DNA of 64,000 nucleotides, from assembly GCA_961205875.1 (NCBI GenBank), contig OY540810.1:31434001-31498000 (forward strand), read 5' to 3'. The position numbers were made by a program, and so were the translations under genes. The notes beneath the pieces are model-generated. The model was not told where the DNA came from. It did no database searches and saw nothing but the letters and a program-made list of their open reading frames with translations. This document shows, piece after piece, positions 23,085 to 35,556 of this stretch (positions within the stretch are counted from its first letter, which is position 1; each line of letters begins with the position of its first letter). Source of the stretch: Sialis fuliginosa (taxonomy: Eukaryota; Arthropoda; Insecta; Megaloptera; Sialidae).

Positions 23085-23340
23085 CACGAGTCAACTCTGG
23101 TCAAAGTAATGTTCACGGTACGTCACTGGTAACAGCATACATTCATATTATCTCCGTGTCCGTGTGTCTGTCCACCACAGTTCGGTTTCCGATTCTGGAC
23201 ACGTTCACGGCATAGACCGGGATAAAACGAAATTGGTTTCAACAACATTTCATTTTATGATATCGGTAACGACGTTTATACGACTGCCATCTTATTAGAA
23301 CATTTGCTTCGATAGGGGTGATGATAGATTTTCCCCGGGA
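23085..23340. other. GC-richer unique island
   Basis: Contains GTTCACGG- and GTGTCCGTGTGTCTGTCC-like stretches and lacks any similarity to other parts of the window. A 64-codon frame follows (23318-23512, plus) but has no motif. Unassigned. Confidence 0.25.
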
Positions 23341-23550
23341 CCGTAAAATGAATAAATTATACTTCGTTTACCGCTTGTTGATAGATTGCAGTTTATTTCT
23401 GATCGTAACGTACATATTTTGTTATAAAATTTATTTTATGTCATGTAATGTACATTTAATACAAAATATAGTATGCGTTTTTATGTGTTGGTACTGTATG
23501 TTTATGTATTAAAATGAGACCACAAAATGTGTTCTGTTATCTCTTATTCA

Positions 23551-24254
23551 GTACAATCAGCACCGGTTTTAGGGGAGGGCGAACCAGGGCGAACCAGGGC
23601 GACCACCCAGGCCAGGTGGAGCGGCGCACAATAGGGTATAAGTGACTTTTTTGGTTCAAATCAGTGTACAGACTGTAATTTTTGAGTAAACTTTTTTTTT
23701 ATCTTTAAATTTTGTGTCGTTCTGTTGAACCCGATTTAGCAAAAAATATTGCTAAATATAAACAATGCCAATTTAAAAAAAATCTATTATTTGATAGTTG
23801 CTAACTAACAAATCATATGTACGATTTTTCACGTTTTGCGTTTTAACTAATTTGTTAATTTATCAATTTTAATTTGTTAATAATAGTGGAAGGAGGTCTC
23901 AACGGTCTTAGGGCATTTGATAGTCTTAAAGTTAATGATATAAGTTATATTTTAAAAAAAGTTGGAGTCAGTAGGATCGCGCCAAGCTGAGATATTAACT
24001 ATTCAACTTATTTGTTAATTTATCAATTTTAATTTGTTAATAATAATGGAAGGGAGTCTCGACGGCATTTGATAGTCTTAAAGTTAATGATGTAAACTAT
24101 ATATTTTTTAAGTTGGAGTCTATAGGATCGCGCTAAGCTGAGATATTAACTATTCAACTTATTTGTTAATTTATCAATTTTAATTGACATTGATGATTTT
24201 TGAATATTCTTTTAGGGAGAGAGGGTGGAAAAATAAATCTCGCCCAGGGCGCTA
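23551..24254 (+). repeat. Degenerate element with a 150-160-bp tandem repeat
   Basis: GGCGAACCAGGGCGAACCAGG near 23579 and CGCCCAGGGCGCTAGAC at the other end look like GC-rich transposon termini. Inside, TTTGTTAATTTATCAATTTT recurs at 23851, 24011 and 24162, with 'GATAGTCTTAAAGTTAATGAT' and 'AGCTGAGATATTAACTATT' in each full unit. Confidence 0.65.
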
Positions 24255-24777
24255 GACTTGCTTAAAATTATATTATTTCACATAATAAATGATATGTTTT
24301 TAATGTATATAAACATTTTTCCGCATAGTAATAAGGGGCTATATCGTAGGCTAGAGTGTTTATCAAATGAGACGCGGAACAAAAGCAACACTATCTTATT
24401 ATTATTTTATAATTTAAAAATGGCTAAACCAATTTTTTAATAAACCTGCACCACGGTAATTCTTTAAAATCTCAGAAGTTCTATAGAAAAAGTTAAAGCA
24501 CGCTATTACTCAAAACAGCTGAGCAGTAACTATATTAGTTACTCAATTTTTTTTTAAATAGCGAGCGACAGTTCCATGGCATTTATTAATGTCTCATGCG
24601 TGGTAAGTGACAGTATTAAATCAAGTGGTATATTTATATGAAAAATATCTTCTATGGTCCACTGTTCAAAAATTCTTCAAGCTAGGTTTCATTTAATTTC
24701 ATTATAGTTTCGGGCAAATCTTTAACAAAATTAACAAAATATACTAAAGCAATAGATACCAATAAAATACAAACAAT
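24255..24777. other. AT-rich DNA, no gene seen
   Basis: A 60-codon frame (24258-24440, plus) has no recognisable content. Confidence 0.4.
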
Positions 24778-25113
24778 GGTCACGTTCACGATTGACTAAA
24801 AACAGTGAACAACGAACTTTGATTGGTTGATTCATGAAATGTACCAGAAATTTAACAATGTCATTTTTTAAGCGTGTAAGGAAGTGAGAAAGAAGTAACT
24901 AGAAAGAGATAGAAACTAGTGACCAGGCTAACCAAAGAACTTTTATGTTCACTTCATGTTGAGTTTCTATCTCTTTATGGTTACTTCTGTTCACTTCCTT
25001 ACACGCTTAAAAAATGACATTCTTTAAATTTCTGGTACAATCCACCAGAAATTCCATAAATCAACCAATCAATGCTCGTTGTTCACTATTTTTGGTCAGT
25101 CGTGAACGTGACC
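24778..25113. mobile_element. 336-bp palindromic miniature element
   Basis: GGTCACGTTCACGATTGAC and 'AACAGTGAACAACGA' mirror the right end. The inner words AAATTTCTGGTACA, AAAAAATGACATT, CTTACACGCTT and 'GAGTTTCTATCTCTTTA' continue the symmetry almost to the centre at ~24945. AAT flanks both sides, possibly a 3-bp duplication. Confidence 0.8.
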
Positions 25114-25405
25114 AATATTAATGCTTATTAGTCCACATTCAATAAAATACGACCTACACGCAAAAATTACAAAATCAACAAAGTTAAATCAGTATTGTAA
25201 AAAAACTGATTTCAAACTAAAAATAAAATTAAACGGATACCTAAAACCAATCTGAAATATTAAGGAGCTAATTAGTACTCATTATGAGCGTTATACAATA
25301 TTTGTTTTGGCAAATACAATATGATAATTTCCATTAGCGGTGTACCTCTAACAATAAATTATTTATTTATTCTCTATCGTAAAATTATACTCTTCTAGTG
25401 TTGTA

Positions 25406-26474
25406 CAGGCTGGGTCAAAAGTCACGAAGAGGTCTGAAGTTTGAATAACGTTTTTTAAATTAACTTTTTTTTAATTTTTATTTACACGTTTTGTAAATAA
25501 GACCTTGGAGATCCACCATGGGAAAATTCACGATCGACAGGCACAAATTGTGAAATTTTATTATTAAAACCCAGAGTCAATATTTTGACCCAACGAGCAT
25601 ATACATCGTCATAACGGCGTGAGAAATTCTATACACTTAAAGGTTCGCAATTCCTTTGATGAATAATTCTAGGGTTTTCCGAACCCCAAATCTTTAAGTT
25701 TTGTTTGTTAATGAAAATGTGTTTCATCTGACATTATCACTCTCTATAACTTAGTAATAATATCTTACCGCTTAACCTTAGCGATTATGGAACACATAAA
25801 AAATTCAAATTGTTGCATCAACAATTTAAGTGTTCCTTAAGTCGTTAAGTATCACCTAAATTTAAGTCCTGGTCGAAGTGATACTTTAGTTCCACTTAAC
25901 CTTAAAACTGTACACAAAAATGAATATTGTAAACATTTTTGATAAAATTATTGATGGCAATGATGCAGATATCATAGGTATAATAGTTTATAGCATTTCA
26001 AGCCAAATTTATTATATGTAGATATAACTAACCATTTTCATGATATGTCAAAATTAACCTTTTTATAACTGTTTCGTTTAACAAAGCCTCCAGTGTTAGC
26101 TTTGATACCTCGTTTGAAAAATAGACTCGAATATTTATATGACATGTTAGTAATATTTCTTAAATCTAATATAAAAATAACAAAAATTATAATACTTTGA
26201 AATTATTTAACAATAAATCAAGTAAGTTTATTTATACAAAACTTAAAAAATCTATTCAAAAATAGTTTTTAGTGTGTTTGTAATAAATTTTTTTCATTAA
26301 TTTTGATTCTCAATCACGTGTGATGATTTTCTATTTATTTATGCTTATTCAATAATGAATGAGTTTTTTAGATTGCATGGTGAATTTCTAAGGTCTTCTC
26401 TATATAATGTGTAAATTAAAATTTAAAAAAGTTATTAAAACTTCAGGCCCCTTCGTGATTTTTGAACCAGCCTG
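25406..26474. mobile_element. Mariner-like element with TA duplication
   Basis: CAGGCTGGGTCAAAAGTCACG at the left is matched by the complement of CAGGCTGGTTCAAAAATCACG at the right, with homology for about 60 bp and TA outside both ends. 1,069 bp, with a decayed transposase stretch. Confidence 0.85.
25505..25738 (-). pseudogene. Decayed mariner/IS630-type transposase fragment
   Basis: The minus strand reads MSDETHFH and then, one frame over, NKQNLKIWGSENPRIIHQRN. This is the block around a catalytic aspartate (SDExHF ... VNKQN ... WGxENP) of mariner-type transposases common in insects. A frameshift and stop follow the histidine, another stop comes after ...EPLSV, and the N-terminus is not visible. 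Non-functional. Confidence 0.75.
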
Positions 26475-28041
26475 TATATTATTATTAATTTTTTGTAAAG
26501 ATTAATAATAATCCCCCTTTATATGAAATATTGTATACGCTACTGAATAATTTTAATTGAATATACGCACAAATAATAATTACTATAAAGTTCAATCTAC
26601 ATACAAAAAAGTATTGTATTACTAAAATTAATGTTAATTTGATTTTAAAGCAACTAAAAATTACCATATTATTTTAATTATTATAATAGAACTAAATAGC
26701 GTCCACATAAAATATATTACACAAATATTTTGAATACATGTTAAGTAATAATTTGTAATTATGTATAATAATAATGTTTAGAATTTTGTGATATACCTCT
26801 ATTTTAGCAAATTCATTATACGTGCCAATTAGTATATAAAATCCTAATATGCGTATATAAATATTTATGTATTAAAAATAAATTGTTCCTGTACCGATGC
26901 TCCGTTGTTCATATTAAAAAAAATTTGTTTTAATGAATGCGTAAGCTGTTAGATCATGTTTCCCTAGTTTACGATACAATGTTTTTTAATAAAAAATATC
27001 TATACTTGCAATTAAGTGTAATTAAACCGCCTATTTATAAATAATTTGTGGTTTACTGGTTTTTACTTAGGCATATTTTGTTTTTTTTTATAAGCGAATG
27101 GTTTTTAAAATTAGTTAATCTACGCATTTTAATAAAAATATTATATACGAGTAATATATATACACAGGTATCTCGAAAACTATAAGAGATAGAGTTTACG
27201 TTAAAAGAGACAAAAGTTACCTTTAAGAGTGGATATTTTAATTGTGTATTTACATTTCACAGAATTTTCATAACCTGCTAGATATTGGCCAATAACCGTT
27301 TTAGTCTGGAATTTTCCATCGTGATTATTTCTTAAATGACTCTAAAAAAGTTTCAAATAAATATTGTAGAGTTCAGTATTCTCTTGCAATTTTTAAATGA
27401 AGTTTTTCAATTTTTTAACAAACAATTTTTATTACCTTTTCAATGATACTTATACAACTTGATAAACTTACTTTTCAAGATATTTGAAAAAATATTACAA
27501 AAAGTATTTTTTATTTATTTTATATTTGCAGATATTGTATTTTGAAATACTAAAAAATGTATGATGAAATGAAAATTAGAAAACTGATAAAAACTTTGGT
27601 TTCAGAATTGATCATAAATAAAATCCCGTACCTAATTATTTGACAAAAAATACATATTTATATAGAATCTGAATAAATATTATAAAAAATAATACTAATT
27701 ATTATTTATTTGTGTCAGGTATAAATTTTACTTTTATGTAGGTAGATATATACAAAAAGTAAGTGGTGGAAAAAAGATACAAAAACGAAATAGAAGGAAA
27801 TTAAATGTTAAACATATTTTACATCATTATAATAAAGTTCAAACGAATGATTAAGTTCATTACATTATATAGTGACATTAATTTAACAAAAATTATTTTT
27901 CAATTTGAGTTGACTTATAGGAAGTTGTATTTTAATTTTAGGTAGTTTATTAAAAATATTTATATAATTATTAATAAGGTTTTTGTAGACAATTTGCCTT
28001 TTTTTCTTTATTATATTAATCAAGAATTTAAATAACACGAC
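26475..28041. other. Long AT-rich stretch, no gene seen
   Basis: 1.5 kb of unique AT-rich DNA. A 60-codon frame at 26485-26667 (minus) is hydrophobic but featureless. No element ends seen. Confidence 0.5.
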
Positions 28042-28044
28042 TTT

Positions 28045-28355
28045 TGTCTGGTTTTATAAAGGAGCTCACAAAATTTGCATGCTTACAAACACTTCCAAAC
28101 GAGGTATCAAACTTATATGACAGTTCTCTTTGAGTTTTAACAGATAATTTCACGCGCAGTAAGTCAATTTTTACCGTTGTTACTCAAGATTAGTAAATAC
28201 ACTTTAGTAAATATACTTTACCTACCTTTGTTTTTACTTCCTATGCATGAAACTATCTGTCAAAAACTCTAATAAAACTGTCATATAAGTTTGATACCCC
28301 ATTTGAAAGTGCTTGCAAGCTTTCAAATTTGCGAGCTCCATTATAATACTTGACA
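28045..28355. mobile_element. Family H palindromic element with TTT flanks (Harbinger-like)
   Basis: TGTCTGGTTTTATAAAGGAG at the left and the complement of TGTCAAGTATTATAATGGAG at the right start arms of ~100 bp that share 'TTGATACCCCATTTGAAAGTG'-type sequence. TTT lies on both sides (28042-28044, 28356-28358). Ends are related to families G and H1. Confidence 0.75.
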
Positions 28356-28358
28356 TTT

Positions 28359-29329
28359 GTGTGTAATGTTGGGTTATTTGTTAACAATAATCGCAAAATA
28401 CTAAACCGATTTGGATGAAACATTTACCCAAACATGATCTCAGGAGTAACAAAGAATATGTAACATCACACTATCATATGCCAGCGGATAGTGCAGTAAA
28501 AAGAAGTCTAATAAAAGCGAGAAAAATTTTTCATTCTGATCACACAAATATTATGACTAAATATTAATCACCTAATAATGTTTACCTGGGCAACATTTTT
28601 ACAATAGCTATTTCATAACAATATAATTTACTGTGACTATGATTAAGTCAAAATATTTGTTTAAAAAATAAATACAAATCGTATGTACCTCTAACCAATA
28701 CTTTTCCAGTTCTTTTTTCTTGTTATTTTATTTCTGTCTATACGTTTGTGGTCAGACATTTGTTAAAGAACAAGAGGATATTGTGTCTACATTTCTCGTA
28801 GAATTCCACCTTTGTGTTTTTTATTGGGAAAGAAATCTCTTCGTAATGATATCGATTCGATTTAAAAAATATCGTAGAATTTTTTTACTTTTTTAATAAT
28901 TAATACAAAAATGAGACTTCATTATTATCTTAGGAGTATTATTATATATTTTATTTTAAATATATTTATTTTCTCAACTGAATAATCCAAAGTAACTATT
29001 TATTTAAGAACAATTTCACAGTCAATTGTTGGGGGTTTATAAATCCGAATTATCAATTTGTCCATGTATATACATATATGTATGTACTTACTCATTAAAA
29101 AAAGCTATGTACTTACCGTAACGATGTTAGTGCATAGATTGAAAAAAAAAACATAAAATCTGGAATCTCTACTTTTCAATTTTGATTTCGTGAATTGAAA
29201 TTTAATTTATTTCCCTTAGGATTAAAATCAAACAAAGTATACAAAATTCGCTGTAAACTTTTTTTGTAAACAAAATCTGTTAAAATAATATTGAAGTGTA
29301 AAATTGCAACTTAAAATATTTTTGTGTAG
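28359..29329. other. AT-rich DNA, no gene seen
   Basis: AAACCGATTTGGATGAAACA at 28402 resembles a common retroposon tail word. No other feature. Confidence 0.4.
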
Positions 29330-29400
29330 CAGGGCCGTAACTAGAGGCTCTGGGGCCCCGGGGCATTAAGTGGCCATACCATTTTCTTTATTTTAAATAA
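29330..29400 (+). mobile_element. hAT-like left end, solitary (family of 46075 and 50743)
   Basis: CAGGGCCGTAACTAGAGGC followed by GGGGCCCCGGGGC matches the left ends at 46075 and 50743. No right end was found before the next element. Confidence 0.55.
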
Positions 29401-29788
29401 TATTTTTTATATAAAAGTGTATAATATATTCTTATAGATAGATGTCTTCCGAATGATTATATTACAATAGATTTTGATTTCAAAAATTGATCAGTAGGGT
29501 TTGTATCAAATTATTTCAGTTACAATTTAGTAAGATATGTTTTATTCCGAAAACATCACCGTTTTCGAGATATTTGAAACATACTGTTTTCGTTAACTTT
29601 AACCCCTCCTAATGGACATTTGCAGCGATTAAATTGATGAGGACTTTCACACATTATTAAAAACTCTAATACTAAAATCTATGCAAAAATTTAGCCTGTT
29701 ACAATTATTTTCCTTGTTGGATGTCTATTTTTATTTTTTATTTTAAACTATCTCGACAAAAAAATCGTAGAGTAAAAAGTAAAAAGTT

Positions 29789-30251
29789 AGCACTAGGCAG
29801 ATTTACGGAAATCGTTTATTCATGTATTGTACATCATGGGAAAAATAGTCCCAACCCCCACACCCGGGGATAAAGAGGTTTAATTCCTTAGTGAACATGT
29901 AAAGAAAAAGTGCTTTTTTGCCCCATGTGAGCAATATAAAATCACCTCAAAGAGTTAGTTTATGAAAAGTTAGATAGTGAAAGAGCAATTGGCAGACGCG
30001 TATAGTGGGGATAAGGGGCAGGCAGACGCACTCAAAGATACAATTATTTTTTAAATTGCCCTATTTGAGCATTGGTGAATTTTGGAGGGATGACAGTTTT
30101 TATTATTGCTCACATGGAGCAAAAATGCACTTTTTCTTTACATGTTCACTAAGGAATTAAACCCCTTTATTCCCGGGTGTAGGGGTTGAAACTATTTTTC
30201 CCATGATGTACAACACATGAATAAACGTTTTCCGTAAGTCTACCTAGTGCT
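29789..30251. mobile_element. 463-bp miniature element with ~155-bp inverted arms
   Basis: AGCACTAGGCAGATTTACGG at the left mirrors CCGTAAGTCTACCTAGTGCT at the right. The arms continue through 'TACATCATGGGAAAAATAGT', CCCGGG and 'CACTTTTTCTTTACATGTTC' to GAGCAATA. The loop (about 29945-30100) holds a GCAGACGC repeat. No target duplication seen. Confidence 0.85.
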
Positions 30252-30254
30252 CAG

Positions 30255-30844
30255 ATGGGGCAGAAAAATATGCCATCAGCTCATGTACTATATAGTACTA
30301 TTTAACTTTAGAAAAAAATTATATTAATTTATATGTATGAAAGTTTTGTATAAAATATAATAATTTAAGAAAATCTTAACTTATTAAGTATTTGGTTATC
30401 CTCTCCCTTAACCTTTTCTGCGAAACCAACCTTTACACAGTATATATAACATGTGTATAAGGTACAATGTACAAGTTCACAGAGCTATGAAATTGAAATA
30501 GGCGTACTCTGTGGAGCGTGTGACACAGACCGGGATAGTTCTGCTCTCTGTACAATATCTGTGAACACCCCCACCACAATGCGAAATAGGACCTTTCGTG
30601 GCGTGTTCATAACCCGAGATATGTTCCTTCTTTAATGAACAACATTGGGAGAAGAAAAATTGTTTTTAATAACTGTGACATCGCGATGTGTTTGGTAGAT
30701 GAAAAGGAATAAATTATAAATGTATGTGGATATTAGATGTTTTTATAGGTGTTTATAGGAATAAATAAGTTGATATCGTTGAAGGCGTAGTTGTTTATAA
30801 GTATTATATTTCTGTTTGTAATAAGATTTCTGTTATTATGTTTA
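30255..30844. other. Unique stretch with a GC-richer patch and a 60-codon frame
   Basis: 30430-30650 is less AT-rich than its surroundings. The plus-strand frame 30453-30635 (MYKVQCTSSQSYEIEIGVLC...) has four cysteines but no recognisable family. Not called as a gene. Confidence 0.25.
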
Positions 30845-30846
30845 TA

Positions 30847-32203
30847 CAGGGTGTCCCAAGACTGTGTCAAAGTTCAATATTTCATTTATTATAACAAATG
30901 GAAGAAAACTTTAAATACAAAAGTTGTTAGGTTAGACAAGCGGCATATTTTAAAAATAGTTATATTTATATAGGGTGTCCCATAAGTGCGTTACAAATCA
31001 AAGTTTTTTTTTAAATACAATGCGTATATTTTTGATTGATAATCTAAAAGCATTTATTTTTCTGGATATTTTGATATAAGCATGTGTAGGTTTATACTGA
31101 GCGGTTTAGAAATTATGACCATTTTTGTATGAAAATTGGGTTATTTTCAACACCTTGTAATTTTCTAATTACAACAAAAAAACTTTTGTTTTCTGCTAAA
31201 AATAATTTTGGCATATGCTCTATTATTGCGATATTACATCAAACATTTACAAAATTGTATTCTTTGTACAGGGTGTATCAAAACTCTGAACTTAACTTTT
31301 TTCAAAATTTTCAAATGGAACACCCTATATATTTTCACATTTTCAAATTGCCTGTTTAATTCTAAATACATTTTATAAACTATGTTCTATACCTAAATCC
31401 AGCCGTTAAAAAGTTTATTTGAAGATTTAATTGAATTTGAATGATAGGTCTTAACCGCCGTTGGTGGACATTTTGAACAAAAAAAATTAACTATTGTGTA
31501 TCATTTTGTTTATTTAATTTCTAGATTTTCATGTTGTTAAAGTTTGTAAGTTCTAGCAAATTGTTTTATGGATAATAATAAAGTTGTATTGTATTTATAA
31601 AACATGTTAAGATTTAAAAAATCTTCAAATAAACTTTTTAACGGCTGGATTTAGGTATAGAACATAGTTTATAAAATGTATTTAGAATTAAACAGGCAAT
31701 TCGAAAATGTGAAAATATATAGACTGTTCCATTTGAAAATTTTGAAAAAAGTTAAGTTCAGAGTTTTGATACACCCTGTACAAAGAATACAATTTTGTAA
31801 ATATTTGATGTAATATCGCAATAATAGAGCATATGCCAAAATTATTTTTAGCATAAAACAAAAGTTTTTTTGTTGTAATTAGAAAATTACAAGGTGTTAA
31901 AAATAACCCAATTTTCTTACAAAAATGGTCATAATTTCTAAACCGCTCAGTATAAACCTACGCATGCTAATATCAAAATATCCAGAAAAATAAATGCTTT
32001 TAGATTATCAATCAAAAATATACGCATTGTATTTAAAAAAACATAACTTTGATTTGTAACGCACTTATGGGACACTCTATATAAATATAACTATTTTTAA
32101 AATATGCCGCTTGTCTAACCTAACAACTTTTGTATTTAAAGTTTTCTTCCATTTGTTATAATAAATGAAATATTGAACTTTGACACAGTCTTGGGACATC
32201 CTG
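30847..32203. mobile_element. 1,357-bp foldback element with ~580-bp arms (mariner-type ends)
   Basis: CAGGGTGTCCCAAGACTGTG and its near-mirror at the right are flanked by TA (30845-30846, 32204-32205). The arms 30847-31428 and 31620-32203 match closely throughout. Each arm contains two further internal ends (TATAGGGTGTCCCATAAGTG at about 30971 and TACAGGGTGTATCAAAACTC at 31267), so the arm itself is a mosaic of mariner-type termini. The loop is ~190 bp. Confidence 0.9.
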
Positions 32204-32292
32204 TATGTATACTATTATTAATTTATTATTTTTCTTAATGTTTTATAGTACATTCCATTTATTACTAATTCTAATTCATTTTAAAACTTTTA

Positions 32293-32635
32293 TGTCAAGT
32301 ATTTAATATAATAAAGGAGTTAGAAAATTTGCTAGCTACCAAGCACTTTCAAATGGGACATAATTCTATGATAGTATCTATGGATTAGCTATGAAAAGAG
32401 CAGTGATTCTTCAACTTATTGTAACACAGTTGGCGACTCTGACAACATAAAATAATTTTCATAATATTGCCACTGTTATAATACCGTTAGTGTTTACATA
32501 TCATGCGTGCGCAAAAATTGTCAAACACTTCATGAAACTAAAGAAGAACTGTCAGATAGGTTAGAAACCTCGTTTGAAAGTGCTTGCTATATACCTAGCT
32601 AGCAAATTTTGCTAACTCGTTTATAATATCGGACA
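32293..32635. mobile_element. Family H element with TTA target duplication
   Basis: TGTCAAGTATTTAATATAAT at the left and TTATAATATCGGACA at the right, with arms sharing AAATTTGCTAGCTA and CACTTTCAAA words. TTA flanks both sides (32290-32292, 32636-32638). Harbinger-like by its duplication. Confidence 0.8.
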
Positions 32636-32638
32636 TTA

Positions 32639-33046
32639 CTGAATTTAAAAAAGTATAATATAAAAGTTTATATTATTTTTTTTTAAATGTCTATAACGCG
32701 GAAACAATATTTTCCAATATAATATAAATTGCCAATAATGTAAACATTTTTTTCTAATCCACTACAAAAAATAATAGGCGCATCTACGCAGTATTTTATA
32801 TGTTACTTAATACAAGCCTGTCCTAATTTCAATATATATAATAACCTAAATTAATTATAAGACATTAGGATTTCCAACAATGAAAGTCTCATAAAAATCG
32901 GTTCTGTAGTTGTTTTTATCATGTCGGTACAAGCAAACATATACATAGACAAAAATTCTAAAAACTAACAAAATTTCCTGAAAAAGAAAGTATTAAAAAC
33001 ATATACCCACATCGTGCAGACAGAATCTACAAATCTATTTATATTG
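32639..33046. other. AT-rich DNA with a retroposon-like tail
   Basis: AAAAATCGGTTCTGTAGTTG at 32894 with GTACAAGCAAACAT following looks like a non-LTR tail fragment. Nothing else. Confidence 0.35.
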
Positions 33047-33048
33047 TA

Positions 33049-33870
33049 CAGGGTGTCCCACGGGAAGGTATTGAAATTTGAAACTAATTAGCTGTCATTT
33101 TCAAATGGATGCAGTTAAATTGAAAAACAAAAATTGTGTTGAAAAGAGGAGCGTCTGCAATTTTATTCGAGCTATGGTAGAAGCAAGTACGTGCGCGCAA
33201 AATGAATAATCTGACTTTTACTCTCGAAAAGTGTTTATTTTCGAGAGTGTATGACATTTCTTGTATGGGATTTCGTATTAAATACGGAAAACATAAAGTT
33301 AAGAGTGAAACCACACTAAAAAGGTTATATATTTAAACTTATGCATTACGTTACTCCATTTTTGGGTAATAAATCTGCATAGAAATCATTTTTGTGTTAT
33401 TTTTAACAGAATAATCGATGATTTCAGCATATTTTTCATCAATAAAATATATTGAAGTACTAATGTTTTATTAAATTTTATTTATACCCATTAAAAACTA
33501 CACACTTTCTTCTTTTCAACGCTTTTTTCAATAACAGCATCCATTTTAAAATGACAGCTAATTAGTAGAGATTGGAAAAATAGTTTTTCAACTATTGCGA
33601 AAAATGCATTTATTGTAATTTTTATTACATCTCTCCACCGTTTTCAGAAAACTGGTTTGATTGAACACAATTTGAAATCAAATAATTTTAAACTATTTGC
33701 GATACTTTTTACTGCTTCATTTGCACTAATTATTATTAAATCGTAAAAAAAAAACTATTAACCAACTATTTTCCGAAAAATAATTCAACTAGTAACTATT
33801 TCATTGAAAATAACAACAATTTTTCCAATCTCTACTAATTAGTTTCAACACCTTCCCATAGGACATACTG
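33049..33870. mobile_element. Mariner-type miniature element with TA duplication, interrupted by a hAT element
   Basis: CAGGGTGTCCCACGGGAAGG at the left pairs with CCTTCCCATAGGACATACTG at the right; TA lies outside both (33047-33048, 33871-33872). Inverted homology runs ~65 bp and includes AACTAATTAGCTGTCATTTT. The right arm is split by 33566-33834. Confidence 0.85.
33566..33834. mobile_element. hAT-like miniature element with TSD CTAATTAG
   Basis: TAGAGATTGGAAAAATAGTT and its mirror 'AATTTTTCCAATCTCTA' bound 269 bp. CTAATTAG is duplicated exactly (33558-33565, 33835-33842), and the intact site is preserved in the mirrored left arm of the host element near 33085. Confidence 0.93.
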
Positions 33871-33872
33871 TA

Positions 33873-34796
33873 GGTATATCTAAGTCTTGTATAAATGCAA
33901 TTTCTTATAAAAAAAACACTCAATCTAAAGCCTATATGATGAAAATTAAAATATATAAATTTTTAATTTAAAATTTGATTTCCATACACAGGAATTGGCA
34001 TTAGTATGCCGAATGTAATCATTTTAATGGAAAATTCGAGTCCTGAAACACATTTCAAATTTTTATTTCCTGTTTAAATGTAATTCACATTATAGGGTTT
34101 TCCCATTAACGCTTTTCCATCCGTGCGTGATGTATTTTTGACAGAGCGTTTTTCTCCGGAAAATTTATATACACACATGCGTCATATTGACACAAATATA
34201 ATTAATATTATGATGGTGTTAACGTGTAATTTCTAATTTCGTTTTTATCGCTTTCCCTACGTATTATGCCATGTTGTTATATCGGTCCACCATAATTACC
34301 ACATAGCCCCATAAAATTATCTTTTTCGTACGTATTTTTGACATTAGAAATTCTTGCTAAAGCCCTAATTTTAGAAGAAAAAAAAATAGAAACCTAATAT
34401 GATTTTTAAGAGCCTACTATATACTTTTGTAAATGAAACTCTTCTCTACAGTTTGCTATTTTTGTATCACTAAACGATCGTATTAGACCGAAAATTGAAA
34501 GACTTTCAAAATTCCAAATCTTCCCTTAGAATTGTTTTGCGATTATTTTTCCCTAGTTATACTTTCAAAGTTAAAAATGTCGTACAGCAATACAAATAAA
34601 GTAAATTGAAGAGAAAAGTCTGAGCTACAAAAAAATTGATATATTTTTGTAATTTTTTTAGGAAACAAAAATTTTGGAGGTCAACGAGCTTTTTTATTGT
34701 CAGTCATTTTTAGTGTCCAAAAATAAAAATTGTTAAACAAAAGTTACAATAACAACAATAAAAGTAACAAATAATATAAAATAATAAACTATTACA
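33873..34796. other. AT-rich DNA, no gene seen
   Basis: Nothing recognised. Confidence 0.45.
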
Positions 34797-35556
34797 AAAA
34801 AACATCTGCCAAGTAAATGCACAGTGCTTCCTCGTGCTAAATTCATCAAATGTAGTTAATTATTCAACAATTTAAATAAAAACCGATAATATTCAGATAA
34901 ATTGCCTGGCATTGGTTAACCATTTAATTTTTATATAAATACTAAAAAATCTTAGTTCGAAATTTTTCTTAAAACGCACTTGATTATTTTTTCGTATATT
35001 TTTAATTTTTTGACAATTTCAATCTAAATCTAAATTTATGCAAATGTCAAAATGACATTTAATATGGCCAAGCAAATATCAATTTAGAAAAACAAACCAC
35101 GAATTTTAAAAATAAATTGAGATAAATCTTTGTAAGGAAATATTTTACAACAAACGTTGTAGACCCATATTATAGGAAATTTAATGCTCTACAAAAAATA
35201 TTCTATAAAATTTTCACGTAACATGTGTCGTTCTTGAGATATCTTTGAAGAAATAAATATTTTGGGGTGTCACCCCTCCCCCTTACACACGATTTTGATG
35301 ATTTTGAAATATACCGTCCTCAAGCCAGACCCAACCATCCGACCAAGTTTCAATAATATCGGTTCAGTGGTTCATGAGTTATGCGTGTGACAAGGATTCA
35401 GGGGACAGACAGACAGACACGGAACGAAAAGTGTTTGTCTTGACGTAAAACGGAAAGATCAATTTAAAATTTTGAAATCGGAGAACATTTTTTTTGTCTC
35501 AATCTAAAACGATCACAAAGCTTCTCGTATCTTTGATATTACGAGGAAGCAAAAAA
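34797..35556 (+). repeat. Family A copy A3
   Basis: Starts with ACATCTGCCAAGTAAATGCA and ends in GATATTACGAGGAAGCAAAA. It has one unit of the 20-bp GTCAAAATGACATTTAAAAC repeat (35046). It lacks the left terminal inverted repeat present at 39654. Confidence 0.9.
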
